Source: Lachnospiraceae bacterium | Lineage (GTDB): Bacteria > Bacillota > Clostridia > Lachnospirales > Lachnospiraceae | Reading direction: 5' to 3' | DNA: 61,049 nucleotides | NCBI GenBank assembly: GCA_016297945.1 | Contig: JAEDFR010000005.1 | Span: forward strand, 1-61,049 | Part shown: in pieces, positions 8,628-17,516 of the stretch | Layout of the letters: every line of letters starts with the position of its first letter | How positions within the stretch are numbered: position 1 is the first letter of the stretch | Position numbers and translations under genes: made by a program | The notes under the pieces: model-generated | What the model was told of the DNA's origin: nothing | Seen by the model: only the letters and a program-made list of their open reading frames with translations | Databases searched by the model: none

Positions 8628-9510
8628 AGAAGAGTTGAATCAAAAAGTGGAAGAGATAGAAAATATGATTTTTTCAAAGCTTCCCAAAGAAGAAGGGCCT
8701 CAAAAAACGGTAATTCAGGCCATGCGTTACAGTGTGATGGCAGGAGGAAAAAGATTAAGACCTTTATTAATGCAGGAAGCATATCGTTTGTTTGGGAAAG
8801 AGGATTCCAAGGTGTATCCGTTTATGGCCGCACTGGAGTATATTCACAATTATTCTCTGGTTCATGACGATTTACCTGCAATGGATAATGATGAATATCG
8901 GAGAGGCCGGAAAACGACACATGTTGTTTATGGTGAAGATTTGGCAATTCTTGCCGGTGATGCGTTGTTAAACTATGCATTTGAAACCATTGCTGAGGGA
9001 ATGGAAAAGCATCCGTCAGATGCCGGTATGGTAAAAGCATTCCGTATTTTTTCCAAAAAAGCCGGAATCTTTGGAATGGTTGGCGGACAGAGTGTAGATG
9101 TCATCAATGAAAATAATAATGCGAATATGAACCTTGATGACATTCTGTTTATCCATGAAAACAAAACAGCTGCTTTGATTGAATGTGCATTGATGTGTGG
9201 AGCTGCGTTAGCGGGGGCTAATGATGAACAGATTTCACAGATGGAAAAAGTTGGTTCCAATATTGGTCTGGCATTCCAGATTCAGGACGATATTTTAGAT
9301 GCTACCGGTTCTTTTAAAGAATTGGGCAAACCCATTGGCAGTGATGCAAAAAATCAAAAAGCTACTTATCTTTCTCTTCAGGGAATGGAAAAGTCGGCAG
9401 CTGATGTAAAGAGACTGTCAGAAGAGGCTGTTACTATTCTAGGGCAGATGCCAAATCGCAATCTGTTTTTGGAAGATCTTGTTATGTCTTTGGTGGAAAG
9501 ACGAAGTTAG
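8617..9510 (+). CDS. ispA: Farnesyl/geranylgeranyl diphosphate synthase
   Basis: A 297-residue trans-isoprenyl diphosphate synthase that builds C15 (or C20) prenyl diphosphates from IPP and allylic primers. The first aspartate-rich motif DDLPAMD starts at Asp84, the second QDDILDATG has Asp224-Asp225, and GGKRLRP binds substrate. The ATG at 8617 is chosen because GGAG lies 6-9 nt upstream; longer in-frame starts overlap xseB more deeply. Its neighbour dxs supplies precursors through the MEP pathway, so the two steps are clustered. Product length cannot be fixed from the sequence alone. Confidence 0.93.
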   Translation: MNFKEELNQKVEEIENMIFSKLPKEEGPQKTVIQAMRYSVMAGGKRLRPLLMQEAYRLFGKEDSKVYPFMAALEYIHNYSLVHDDLPAMDNDEYRRGRKTTHVVYGEDLAILAGDALLNYAFETIAEGMEKHPSDAGMVKAFRIFSKKAGIFGMVGGQSVDVINENNNANMNLDDILFIHENKTAALIECALMCGAALAGANDEQISQMEKVGSNIGLAFQIQDDILDATGSFKELGKPIGSDAKNQKATYLSLQGMEKSAADVKRLSEEAVTILGQMPNRNLFLEDLVMSLVERRS

Positions 9511-9582
9511 TTGGCAGAACAAACAATTATTTTGTAACGATTTTGATTTTGAATTTAAGCTGAAACTCATTGGGTAAGGATT

Positions 9583-11445
9583 ATGATTTTAGAACAAATA
9601 CAGAAAGAAAATGATATCAAAAAAATTGATCCAAAAGATTACAAATTGCTGGCAGAAGAAATCCGTACATTTCTAATTGAAAAAATCAGTGAAAACGGAG
9701 GTCATCTGGGTTCAAATTTAGGGACTGTTGAATTGACAATGGCTCTTCACCTGGTACTGGACCTGCCAAAGGATAAAATCATCTGGGATGTCGGACATCA
9801 GTCCTATACACATAAGCTTTTAACAGGACGCCGGGATGGTTTTGATTCATTGCGGAAATTTGGAGGCATGAGCGGTTTTCCAAAACGAAAAGAAAGTCAG
9901 TGTGATGCATTCGATACCGGACACAGTTCAACATCGCTTTCAGCGGGATTGGGGCTGGTAAAAGCCAGAGATATCCTACATGAAGATTACAAGGTTGTAT
10001 CCGTTATCGGAGATGGATCTTTAACAGGGGGAATGGCGTATGAAGCCTTAAACAATGCCTCCCGTATGGGTTCAAATTTTATGATTGTATTAAATGACAA
10101 CAATATGTCGATTGCGGAAAATATCGGCGGTATTTCCAATTATTTAAACGGAATCCGAACCAATGAAAAATATTTGGGATTAAAAGACAGCATTTATTAC
10201 GGATTAAAGGATGGTTCCAAACAGAGACAGAAAGTTGTAAAAGGCATCCAAAATGTGAAAAACAGTATTAAACAGCTGGTGATTCCCGGAATGTTTTTTG
10301 AAGATATGGGTATTACCTATCTTGGACCGGTGGACGGACATGATATCAGAGCCATGAGGAAGGTTTTCAACGAAGCGAAAAGCGTAAAAAATGCGGTTCT
10401 AATTCATGTGATTACGCAAAAAGGAAAAGGATATGAACCGGCAAGAAAGCATCCTTCCAGATTTCATGGTGCCGAGCCTTTTGATATTGAAACGGGAATC
10501 CCCAAAAAGCAGAAAGAGCAGGCTTCCTATACGGATGTTTTTGCAACGGTTATTAATAAACTGGCTGAAAAAGATGATAAAATTGTCGCTATTACTGCGG
10601 CTATGCCGGATGGTACGGGATTAAAGCGGTTTTCCAGCCGTTATCCGGATCGCTTTTTTGATGTCGGTATTGCGGAAGAACATGCGGTTACCTTTGCTGC
10701 CGGATTAGCGGCAGGCGGCTTGAAACCGGTAGTTGCCATTTATTCCTCATTTTTACAGCGCGCCTATGATCAGATTGTACATGATGTATGTATTCAAAAT
10801 CTTCCGGTCGTATTTGCAATAGACCGGGCAGGTCTGGTAGGCAGTGACGGAGAGACACATCAGGGTATTTTTGACCTTTCTTATTTATCAGGCATTCCAA
10901 ACATGCATATAATGGCTCCTAAAAATAAATGGGAATTGTCGGATATGTTAAAATTTGCTATCCGGTTTGACGGACCGATTGCCATTCGATATCCACGGGG
11001 AAAGGCCTGTGATCTTATGAAAGAATACCGTGCGCCTATTGAATATGGGAAAGCTGAGATTTTGGAAACCGGAAAAGATATTGCGATTTTAGCAGTCGGC
11101 AGTATGGTTGAAACTGCACTTATGGTAAGGCAAATTTTAGAAGCAGATGGAATGCATCCTACACTTGTCAATGTCCGCTTTGTAAAACCGATTGATACGG
11201 AAACGATTGATCGGCTTATGGAAAATCACAGTGTTATTGTGACGATGGAAGAAAATGTCTTATGCGGTGGTTTTGGTGAAAAAGTATTAACCTATGTACA
11301 GGAAAAAAACAGAGATGTACAAGTAATTTCCATTGCACTTCCGGATGCTTATGTTGAACACGGCAATGTTGATTTGCTGAAAAAAGAGTTGGGAATTGAT
11401 GCCGAAACGATTGCCGGACGAATTAGGGCAAAATTGGTTAATTAA
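9583..11445 (+). CDS. dxs: 1-deoxy-D-xylulose-5-phosphate synthase
   Basis: A 620-residue thiamine-diphosphate enzyme that condenses pyruvate and glyceraldehyde-3-phosphate, the first step of the MEP isoprenoid pathway. It has GHLGSNLGTVELTMALH near the N-terminus, the ThDP motif GDGSLTGGMAYEALNNA, and the transketolase-like second half (FDVGIAEEHAVTFAAGLA, GLVGSDGETHQG). The length matches the family. It lies between ispA and tlyA, as in most Clostridia. A 72-nt gap separates it from ispA, so it may also have its own start of transcription. Confidence 0.97.
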   Translation: MILEQIQKENDIKKIDPKDYKLLAEEIRTFLIEKISENGGHLGSNLGTVELTMALHLVLDLPKDKIIWDVGHQSYTHKLLTGRRDGFDSLRKFGGMSGFPKRKESQCDAFDTGHSSTSLSAGLGLVKARDILHEDYKVVSVIGDGSLTGGMAYEALNNASRMGSNFMIVLNDNNMSIAENIGGISNYLNGIRTNEKYLGLKDSIYYGLKDGSKQRQKVVKGIQNVKNSIKQLVIPGMFFEDMGITYLGPVDGHDIRAMRKVFNEAKSVKNAVLIHVITQKGKGYEPARKHPSRFHGAEPFDIETGIPKKQKEQASYTDVFATVINKLAEKDDKIVAITAAMPDGTGLKRFSSRYPDRFFDVGIAEEHAVTFAAGLAAGGLKPVVAIYSSFLQRAYDQIVHDVCIQNLPVVFAIDRAGLVGSDGETHQGIFDLSYLSGIPNMHIMAPKNKWELSDMLKFAIRFDGPIAIRYPRGKACDLMKEYRAPIEYGKAEILETGKDIAILAVGSMVETALMVRQILEADGMHPTLVNVRFVKPIDTETIDRLMENHSVIVTMEENVLCGGFGEKVLTYVQEKNRDVQVISIALPDAYVEHGNVDLLKKELGIDAETIAGRIRAKLVN

Positions 11446-11539
11446 GAAATTTAACCACTATGATTCTAACGGATTGCTACCCTGATATTATAAAAAAGAA
11501 ATACAGATTCAATAATTAACAGAAAAAAGAGAAACATAA
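11446..11539. repeat. Fragment of the dispersed palindromic repeat family
   Basis: The gap after dxs contains a short block, aacggattgctac followed by cctgatattat, that matches the core of the repeat seen in reverse orientation at 32404-32487 and in part at 51380-51410. The copy is truncated and has no coding content. Confidence 0.4.
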
Positions 11540-12349
11540 ATGAAAGAACGTTTGGATATTCTTTTAGTAAAACGGAATTTGGCGCCGTCCAGAGAAAAAG
11601 CAAAAGCAGTCATTATGTCAGGCATTGTTTATGTGGATGGACAAAAAGAGGATAAAGCAGGATCTGTTTTTGAAGAAACGGTCCAAATTGAGGTTCGGGG
11701 AAATACCTTACCATATGTCAGCAGAGGTGGATTGAAATTAGAAAAAGCTTTTGCGGTTTTTCCGATACAGGTAAAAGATTTTACCTGTATTGATATCGGA
11801 GCATCTACCGGAGGCTTTACGGACTGTATGTTGCAAAACGGAGCAAAAAAGGTATATGCGGTTGATGTCGGTCACGGACAGCTCGATTGGAAACTCCGCA
11901 ATGACGAACGGGTTATCTGCATGGAGAAGACCAATTTCCGTTATGTGACCAGTGAACAGATATCGGAAGAGCTGGACTTTGCTGCAACGGATGTTTCGTT
12001 TATTTCGCTGACCAAGATTCTTCCGCCCGCAAAGGCTTTATTAAAAAAAGATGCTTATATGGTCTGCCTGATTAAACCACAGTTTGAAGCCGGCAGGGAA
12101 AAAGTAGGAAAAAAAGGAGTTGTGACTGATCCTAAAGTTCATAAAGAAGTAATCGAGCATGTGGAATTGTATGCTGCTTCCATAGGATTTGAAGTCATTG
12201 CGCTTGATTTTTCTCCAATTAAAGGACCGGAAGGAAATATTGAATATTTACTGTTGCTAAAAAATGTTTCAGATACAGAGACGAAAGCACCGTTATCGGA
12301 AATAGAAGCCGTGGTCACAGCTTCACAAAATGCACTTTCACATAAGTAG
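11540..12349 (+). CDS. tlyA: TlyA family RNA methyltransferase
   Basis: A 269-residue protein with an N-terminal S4 RNA-binding domain (about residues 1-60, ERLDILLVKRNLAPSREKAK) and an FtsJ-like Rossmann methyltransferase domain (SRGGLKLEKAF, then DIGASTGGFTDCMLQNGA binding SAM, and KPQFEAGR). TlyA proteins 2'-O-methylate rRNA; some are also called hemolysins. It lies directly before nadK, as in most Firmicutes, and their junction is only a few nt. The rRNA target is not visible here. Confidence 0.93.
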   Translation: MKERLDILLVKRNLAPSREKAKAVIMSGIVYVDGQKEDKAGSVFEETVQIEVRGNTLPYVSRGGLKLEKAFAVFPIQVKDFTCIDIGASTGGFTDCMLQNGAKKVYAVDVGHGQLDWKLRNDERVICMEKTNFRYVTSEQISEELDFAATDVSFISLTKILPPAKALLKKDAYMVCLIKPQFEAGREKVGKKGVVTDPKVHKEVIEHVELYAASIGFEVIALDFSPIKGPEGNIEYLLLLKNVSDTETKAPLSEIEAVVTASQNALSHK

Positions 12350-12356
12350 GATGAAT

Positions 12357-13172
12357 ATGAAAAAAGTATATATTATTACAAATACAGCAAAAGATCCGTC
12401 ATTATCCGTTACACACAGTCTTGTTTCTTTGTTGAAAGAATATGAGATCGAAAGTGTTTTGGCACCAGAGCCACTTACGGATGATGTTGAGTGCATCCTT
12501 GTTTTGGGTGGAGATGGTACCCTGTTAAAGGCATCAACGGATTATGCGGATAAAAATATCCCATTTCTTGGAATCAACTTAGGAACACTTGGTTTTATGA
12601 CGGAGGTCGAAATCAGTCAGATGGATTCTGCCGTTCGTGCACTTTTGGATCAGACTTATACAATAGAAGAACGCATGATGTTAAATGGGAGTATCCAATT
12701 AAAATCAGGAGAAACCTATTTTGGTCATGCTTTAAACGATATTGTTCTGACAAGAAAAGGTTCGTTGCGCATTCTGGCATTCGATATTTTTGTCAACGGT
12801 CGTTTTTTAAACAGCTACAAGGCAGATGGTATGATTGTATCAACACCGACCGGTTCTACAGGATACAATATGTCTGCGGGGGGACCTATCATCGAACCGA
12901 AAGCAAAAATGATTTTACTGACACCGATTTGTCCGCACACGTTAAATGCCAGAAGCATTGTTTTGTCTGCGGATGATGAAATTGTGATTAAGATTACGAA
13001 TGGCAGAAATGGCGAAAAACAGGATATGGAAGTGAATTTTGACGGTTCCGTATCCAGAAATCTGACGACCGGAGATGAGATTAAAATTACAAAATCGGAA
13101 AAAGTTACGCAGTTTATCCGGTTAAGTCATGTCAGCTTCTTGGAAATCTTAAATAAAAAATTTAACGATTAA
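12357..13172 (+). CDS. nadK: NAD kinase
   Basis: A 271-residue enzyme that phosphorylates NAD to NADP. The nucleotide motif LGGDGTLLKA has catalytic Asp53. NTLGTLGFMTE-like and ADGMIVSTPTGSTGYNMSAGGP segments confirm the family. The start at ATG 12357 is chosen because AGG is spaced 6 nt before it; an ATG at 12351 is possible. In related genomes argR follows nadK, but here the next gene is recN after a 166-nt gap holding an inverted repeat. Confidence 0.94.
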   Translation: MKKVYIITNTAKDPSLSVTHSLVSLLKEYEIESVLAPEPLTDDVECILVLGGDGTLLKASTDYADKNIPFLGINLGTLGFMTEVEISQMDSAVRALLDQTYTIEERMMLNGSIQLKSGETYFGHALNDIVLTRKGSLRILAFDIFVNGRFLNSYKADGMIVSTPTGSTGYNMSAGGPIIEPKAKMILLTPICPHTLNARSIVLSADDEIVIKITNGRNGEKQDMEVNFDGSVSRNLTTGDEIKITKSEKVTQFIRLSHVSFLEILNKKFND

Positions 13173-13204
13173 AAATGTTTTTTATTTAGGTTGATTTCAT
13201 ATAA

Positions 13205-13261
13205 AATGATGTACGGGGATTATGAGTATTTCAAAGCAATGAGAAAATTCCGTACATCATT
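13205..13261. repeat. 12-bp inverted repeat in the nadK-recN gap
   Basis: The arms aatgatgtacgg (13205-13216) and ccgtacatcatt (13250-13261) are perfect reverse complements separated by 33 nt. There is no T-run after the right arm, so a simple terminator is unlikely. It occupies the place where argR is normally found. No second copy was seen in the window. Confidence 0.6.
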
Positions 13262-13338
13262 ATGAATGAAAATAACTTTATATTTATCTTACATAGAATC
13301 AGAATTAGGAGAGATGATGCAAGGATAAGGAGATAAAG

Positions 13339-15018
13339 ATGTTAGATAGTATACAGGTAAAAAATGTGGCTTTAATTGATGCTGCTGAGGTCGAATTTGA
13401 AAAAGGACTGAATATTCTGACCGGAGAAACCGGTGCCGGAAAGTCAATTTTATTATCATCGGTTCAACTGGCGCTTGGAGCAAAGGCAGATAAAAGTCTG
13501 ATCAGACAGGGAGCGGAATATGCGTCCGTTACTTTGTCTTTTTCACCCAGCAAAGCACAGAGAGAGCAATTACATAATTTGGATATTGATTGTGAAGATG
13601 ATATTCTGATTTTACAAAGAAGAATATATCCAACCAAAAGTGTCTGCAAAATCAATGGGGAAACCGTTGTCCAAAAAACAATGCAGTCTGTGGCGGAACT
13701 ATTAATTGATATTCATGGTCAAAGAGAACACCAGGCTGTTTTAAAAGCATCTGTCCAGGAAGAAATGCTGGATGCATATTGTATGGATGCTATCTTGACG
13801 GATTTGGAAAAAACAAAGCTTTTATATCAGGAATATAAAGATTTGGAAAAGCAGCTGCTGGATTTAGAAGGGCAGGATACAAACAGAGAAAGAGAACTGG
13901 ATTTTGCCAGATTTGAATTGGATGAAATACAGAAAGCCGAACTGAAGCTTCACGAAGACGAAGAATTGCAGGAACAATATGAACGATTATCCAATGCTAA
14001 AAAAATTAAAGATAGTGTCGGTAATGCCAATGATGTGTTATGCAGTTCCAATCAGAGTATTTTAAACAGTCTTTCTTTGGTACTTCGCGATTTAAGTCAG
14101 GTCAAGGATTACGATGCAGAGTTAGCACAGGTTTATTCACAACTGTCTGACGTGGAGAATAGTATACAGGATTGCGGTCATTTTCTGGACCGTTATTTGG
14201 ATCGTTTTGGATTGGAGAGTGGTGATCTGGCAGCTGTGACGGAGCGGCTGAATCTGATTAATCATCTCAAAGACAAATATGGTAATTCGTTGGAAGATAT
14301 TCTGCAATATGCAGAGGATTTATCCGATAAAATTGAACAGATTGAAAATCGTGAACAATATCTGATTGATAAACAAAAAGAATTAGAGAAGTTAAAAGCT
14401 GAATATGAAAGCTATTCTCAAAAACTGCATAAGATGCGAGCAAAGATGGCTAAAGATTTGTCCGACAAAATGATGCAGGCGCTTGCCGATCTCAATTTTG
14501 AACAATGCCGGTTTGAAGTAGAATGTGAATACCGGAAAGATCAAATGAAAAAGAACGGATGCAGTTATATTACGTTTATGATTTCTTTAAATCGCGGTGA
14601 GCCGTTAAAGCCATTGGCGGCTGTTGCCAGTGGTGGAGAATTATCAAGAATTATGCTTGCGTTTAAGTCTGTGTTTGCAGATAAAGATCAGACGGAAACG
14701 TTGGTGTTTGATGAAATCGATGCCGGCATCAGTGGAAAGACTGCTTGGAAAGTTTCGGAAAAACTGGCAGTTTTACGAAACAATCATCAGGTAATCTGCA
14801 TCACACATTTACCGCAGATTGCTGCGATGGCAGATGTTCATTTTTGTATTGAAAAATCATCTTCTGATGAAAGGACAAGCACAACCGTAGAAAAACTGGA
14901 TGAAAATGAAAGCATTGCCGAAATCGGAAGACTATTAGGAACCGATCAATTAACCGATGCCGTTTTACAAAATGCGTTGGAAATGAAAAATATGGCAAAG
15001 CAGACAAAACAATACTAA
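13339..15018 (+). CDS. recN: DNA repair protein RecN
   Basis: A 559-residue SMC-like ATPase of double-strand break repair. The Walker A motif GETGAGKS is near residue 30, two coiled-coil arms occupy the middle (about 150-370), and the C-terminal half has the signature ASGGELSRIMLAFK and Walker B LVFDEIDAGISG. Its length fits the family. RecN lies between nadK and spoIVB, as usual. AAGGAG precedes the ATG. It is followed by a strong intrinsic terminator. Confidence 0.96.
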   Translation: MLDSIQVKNVALIDAAEVEFEKGLNILTGETGAGKSILLSSVQLALGAKADKSLIRQGAEYASVTLSFSPSKAQREQLHNLDIDCEDDILILQRRIYPTKSVCKINGETVVQKTMQSVAELLIDIHGQREHQAVLKASVQEEMLDAYCMDAILTDLEKTKLLYQEYKDLEKQLLDLEGQDTNRERELDFARFELDEIQKAELKLHEDEELQEQYERLSNAKKIKDSVGNANDVLCSSNQSILNSLSLVLRDLSQVKDYDAELAQVYSQLSDVENSIQDCGHFLDRYLDRFGLESGDLAAVTERLNLINHLKDKYGNSLEDILQYAEDLSDKIEQIENREQYLIDKQKELEKLKAEYESYSQKLHKMRAKMAKDLSDKMMQALADLNFEQCRFEVECEYRKDQMKKNGCSYITFMISLNRGEPLKPLAAVASGGELSRIMLAFKSVFADKDQTETLVFDEIDAGISGKTAWKVSEKLAVLRNNHQVICITHLPQIAAMADVHFCIEKSSSDERTSTTVEKLDENESIAEIGRLLGTDQLTDAVLQNALEMKNMAKQTKQY

Positions 15019-15048
15019 AGTAAAAATGTAAAACATTGAAATACTAAA

Positions 15049-15079
15049 GAAGGAGAAATAATTCTCCTTCTTTTTTTTT
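15049..15079 (+). terminator. Rho-independent terminator after recN
   Basis: The stem gaaggagaa/ttctccttc, with a 4-nt loop, is followed at once by nine T. It closes the nadK-recN unit and separates it from spoIVB. Confidence 0.9.
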
Positions 15080-15115
15080 AGCGATGAGAAAAATGCAATG
15101 TCATGAGGTGTTTTT

Positions 15116-16387
15116 ATGAAAAAATATAAGATATGTTTATATATTGCTTTTATTTGTTCAGTCTGTATGAGTATCGTACTCTTTGAGTACCTGTTCTATC
15201 GTCAAATTCCGGATGTCATCTATCTAAAGGATGGAAATGTGGAAGAATTTGAGTTTTCTTTGCCGGTTACGGGAGAAATAACGGAAGATGTGCCGGCTGT
15301 CGAAACATTTGGTAATGCACAGAGCCCAATTGAAGAAATAAATGAACAGACACTGGGTCCGAATTATACAAAAACAAAAACGGAACAATATATTTGGAAA
15401 ATCAAGTTATTTGGAATGTTTCCGTTAAAGGATGTCAGACTTGAGGTTGTTGAGGATAAGTATGTGTATCCGGTTGGTTGCCCTGTCGGTATCTATGTCA
15501 AATCGGAAGGAGTTTTAGTAGCAGGATTGGGGAATGTTAAAACAACACCGACAACGGAAGAATGTCCCTGCAATCACATTTTACAGGCTGGTGATTATAT
15601 TTTGGAAGTCAACGGACAGACCGTAAGTTTGAAAAATGATGTCATCAATCTAGTCCGGGAAGCGCAAGGGAATTCCATTATTCTAACCATACGAAGAAAT
15701 GGGGAAATCAGTCAGGTTGAGGTTGTACCGGTTTTGAATTTGGAAGGTGTATATCAGATTGGCGTGTGGGTGCGGGATTCGGCACAGGGAATTGGCACGT
15801 TGACTTATATCGATGAAGATGGCTGTTTTGGTGCTTTAGGACATGGAATTAATGATATTGATACAGCCAAGCTTTTAGATGTTGACTACGGTGGTCTGTA
15901 TGAAACGGAAATTGTAAGTGTAAAAAAAGGTTCGAACGGTGAACCGGGAGAAATATCCGGTGTTATTCGTTTTTTGGATAGTGCAAAAATCGGATCAATT
16001 GAAAATAATACAGCAAATGGAATATATGGAAAAACACTGGAAAATGAAACGGTGGTAGATTATGAATCCATAGAGAAATATCCGGTTGCATTAAAACAGG
16101 AAATTCGTTTGGGTGATGCTCAGATAGCTTTTATGTCCGGAAAAGAATGGAATTTATACAACATTGAAATAACAAATATTGATTATAGCCAGAGTGAGGG
16201 AAACAGAGGATTGGTTATCAAAGTAACCGATCCGGAATTAATTGATAAAACCGGTGGAATTATTCAGGGAATGAGCGGCTCGCCCATTCTTCAGGACGGT
16301 AAAATAATTGGAGCTGTAACACACGTTTTTGTAAATGATCCGACAAAAGGATATGGCATATTTATTGAAAACATGTTAAAGCATTGA
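15116..16387 (+). CDS. spoIVB: SpoIVB serine peptidase
   Basis: A 423-residue forespore-secreted S55 peptidase that triggers sigma-K activation by cleaving SpoIVFA. It has an N-terminal membrane segment (about residues 7-27), a PDZ domain near residues 125-205 (CPVGIYVKSEGVLVAG, ILQAGDYILEVNGQ), and a trypsin-like domain with the catalytic His in ALGHGIND and Ser in GMSGSPI. The length agrees with the family. In most Firmicutes spo0A follows directly; here a hairpin-rich gap and a hypothetical gene follow instead. Confidence 0.95.
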   Translation: MKKYKICLYIAFICSVCMSIVLFEYLFYRQIPDVIYLKDGNVEEFEFSLPVTGEITEDVPAVETFGNAQSPIEEINEQTLGPNYTKTKTEQYIWKIKLFGMFPLKDVRLEVVEDKYVYPVGCPVGIYVKSEGVLVAGLGNVKTTPTTEECPCNHILQAGDYILEVNGQTVSLKNDVINLVREAQGNSIILTIRRNGEISQVEVVPVLNLEGVYQIGVWVRDSAQGIGTLTYIDEDGCFGALGHGINDIDTAKLLDVDYGGLYETEIVSVKKGSNGEPGEISGVIRFLDSAKIGSIENNTANGIYGKTLENETVVDYESIEKYPVALKQEIRLGDAQIAFMSGKEWNLYNIEITNIDYSQSEGNRGLVIKVTDPELIDKTGGIIQGMSGSPILQDGKIIGAVTHVFVNDPTKGYGIFIENMLKH

Positions 16388-16395
16388 GACTGGGC

Positions 16396-16540
16396 AGTCC
16401 ACTCGGAAAATGATACGACGCAGGCTTGCTTGCAGGATTATTATTTTTGCGAGTGGACTATCCGGCGATAGCCGCCCAACCGACGGACACGAAGTGTCTG
16501 GCGGTTGGGCCTTGACAGTTGGACCTTGACAGTTGGGCCC
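16396..16540. repeat. Cluster of GC-rich hairpins and a tandem repeat after spoIVB
   Basis: Three structures lie in series. The arms agtccactcg (16396-16405) and cgagtggact (16450-16459) are a perfect 10-bp match around a 44-nt loop. Next, gcccaaccg (16474-16482) pairs with cggttgggc (16502-16510), with an inner gacac/gtgtc stem. Then ccttgacagttgg occurs twice in tandem (16510-16522 and 16524-16536). The block is richer in GC than its surroundings. The rest of the gap to 16680 is AT-rich with no gene. Confidence 0.75.
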
Positions 16541-16680
16541 GCGACATATTTAGTTGATTTTCAAAAAATGATAATTTACAATATATTATGAGATGGCAAG
16601 ATATAGTATTTTGTATACATCACATAATTATACAAAGGAAGACGTAACATAGTACGAATAGAGAAAGGAAATCCTGTGTT

Positions 16681-17151
16681 ATGAGATTTGAAACAAAAAA
16701 CAATTTGCGTTACTTTATTTTTGAAGAAGTTACCATTATGGATATTGAAGTATCTGCAGGCAGCGTGACATTGGTAATGAAGGGGTTAATTGTAAAAGGA
16801 AATAATCCGAATAATGAAGAGTGTGTGGATCGTTTTGTTGACACGGCAAACCTGCGGTTTGTAGGTGGTCAAATTTCTAATGTTGTAAAAGAAGGTTATA
16901 AATACTATGATGCAAACGGAAATTTATTGGAAGAAAAACCGGATGAACCTGTTTTGCTGACAGATATTGATGTACTTTTAAAAAACTGCAAAGAAGTTGC
17001 TTTATATGATGTTGTTGCACTGTCTGAAAGTGATAGTGGTTATGTGTATCAGGTTGGGATTGATTTAAATGAGAATGATACCTATTGGATTGATATTTCA
17101 TGCGAACAGACGATTGTGGAGTGGGAACGTTTTATGAACAAAGTCATGTGA
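16681..17151 (+). CDS. Hypothetical protein, 156 residues
   Basis: Not recognised. It encodes a soluble, acidic 156-residue protein with no signal peptide or membrane segment, rich in predicted beta strands (YFIFEEVTIMDIEV, VTLVMKGLIVKG, YVYQVGIDLNE). A single Cys lies in SCEQTIVEW near the end. GAAAGGAAA lies about 10 nt before the ATG. It stands alone between the post-spoIVB hairpins and secG, where spo0A would often be found. No function is proposed. Confidence 0.7.
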   Translation: MRFETKNNLRYFIFEEVTIMDIEVSAGSVTLVMKGLIVKGNNPNNEECVDRFVDTANLRFVGGQISNVVKEGYKYYDANGNLLEEKPDEPVLLTDIDVLLKNCKEVALYDVVALSESDSGYVYQVGIDLNENDTYWIDISCEQTIVEWERFMNKVM

Positions 17152-17230
17152 TTTGTTTTAGAAATTAGTTCTTGAAATTATTAATTGGTTATGCTATGAT
17201 TACGTTTGTGTGACATAAGGAGGTCAATCA

Positions 17231-17470
17231 ATGAGTACATTAAGATTAGTTTTAACGATTCTTTATATAATAGATTGTGTATTTTTGTTAGTAGTCGTAT
17301 TAATGCAAGAAGGCAAATCACAGGGACTGGGAGCCATTGGCGTAGGTAACGAAAGTTATTGGTCCAAGAACAAGGCAAGATCAAAAGAAGGAAAACTGGT
17401 TATGGTTACAACCATTTCCGCTGTCTTGTTTATGGTATTTTCGGTAGTATTAAACTTAAACCTGTTTTAG
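17231..17470 (+). CDS. secG: Preprotein translocase subunit SecG
   Basis: A 79-residue membrane protein with two hydrophobic helices (about residues 4-24 and 55-75) and a polar loop between them, the standard SecG topology. It is an accessory part of the SecYEG protein export channel. AAGGAGG lies 7 nt before the ATG. The order secG, rnr, smpB, ssrA is conserved in Firmicutes. A terminator just after the gene separates it from rnr. Confidence 0.93.
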   Translation: MSTLRLVLTILYIIDCVFLLVVVLMQEGKSQGLGAIGVGNESYWSKNKARSKEGKLVMVTTISAVLFMVFSVVLNLNLF

Positions 17471-17472
17471 AC

Positions 17473-17502
17473 AAAAGCACTCTTCATTAAGAGTGCTTTT
17501 TT
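17473..17502 (+). terminator. Rho-independent terminator after secG
   Basis: A 12-bp perfect stem, aaaagcactctt/aagagtgctttt, has a 4-nt loop and ends in T residues. It lies between the secG stop and the rnr start at 17517. Confidence 0.9.
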
Positions 17503-17516
17503 AGTAGGAAAAAGAT

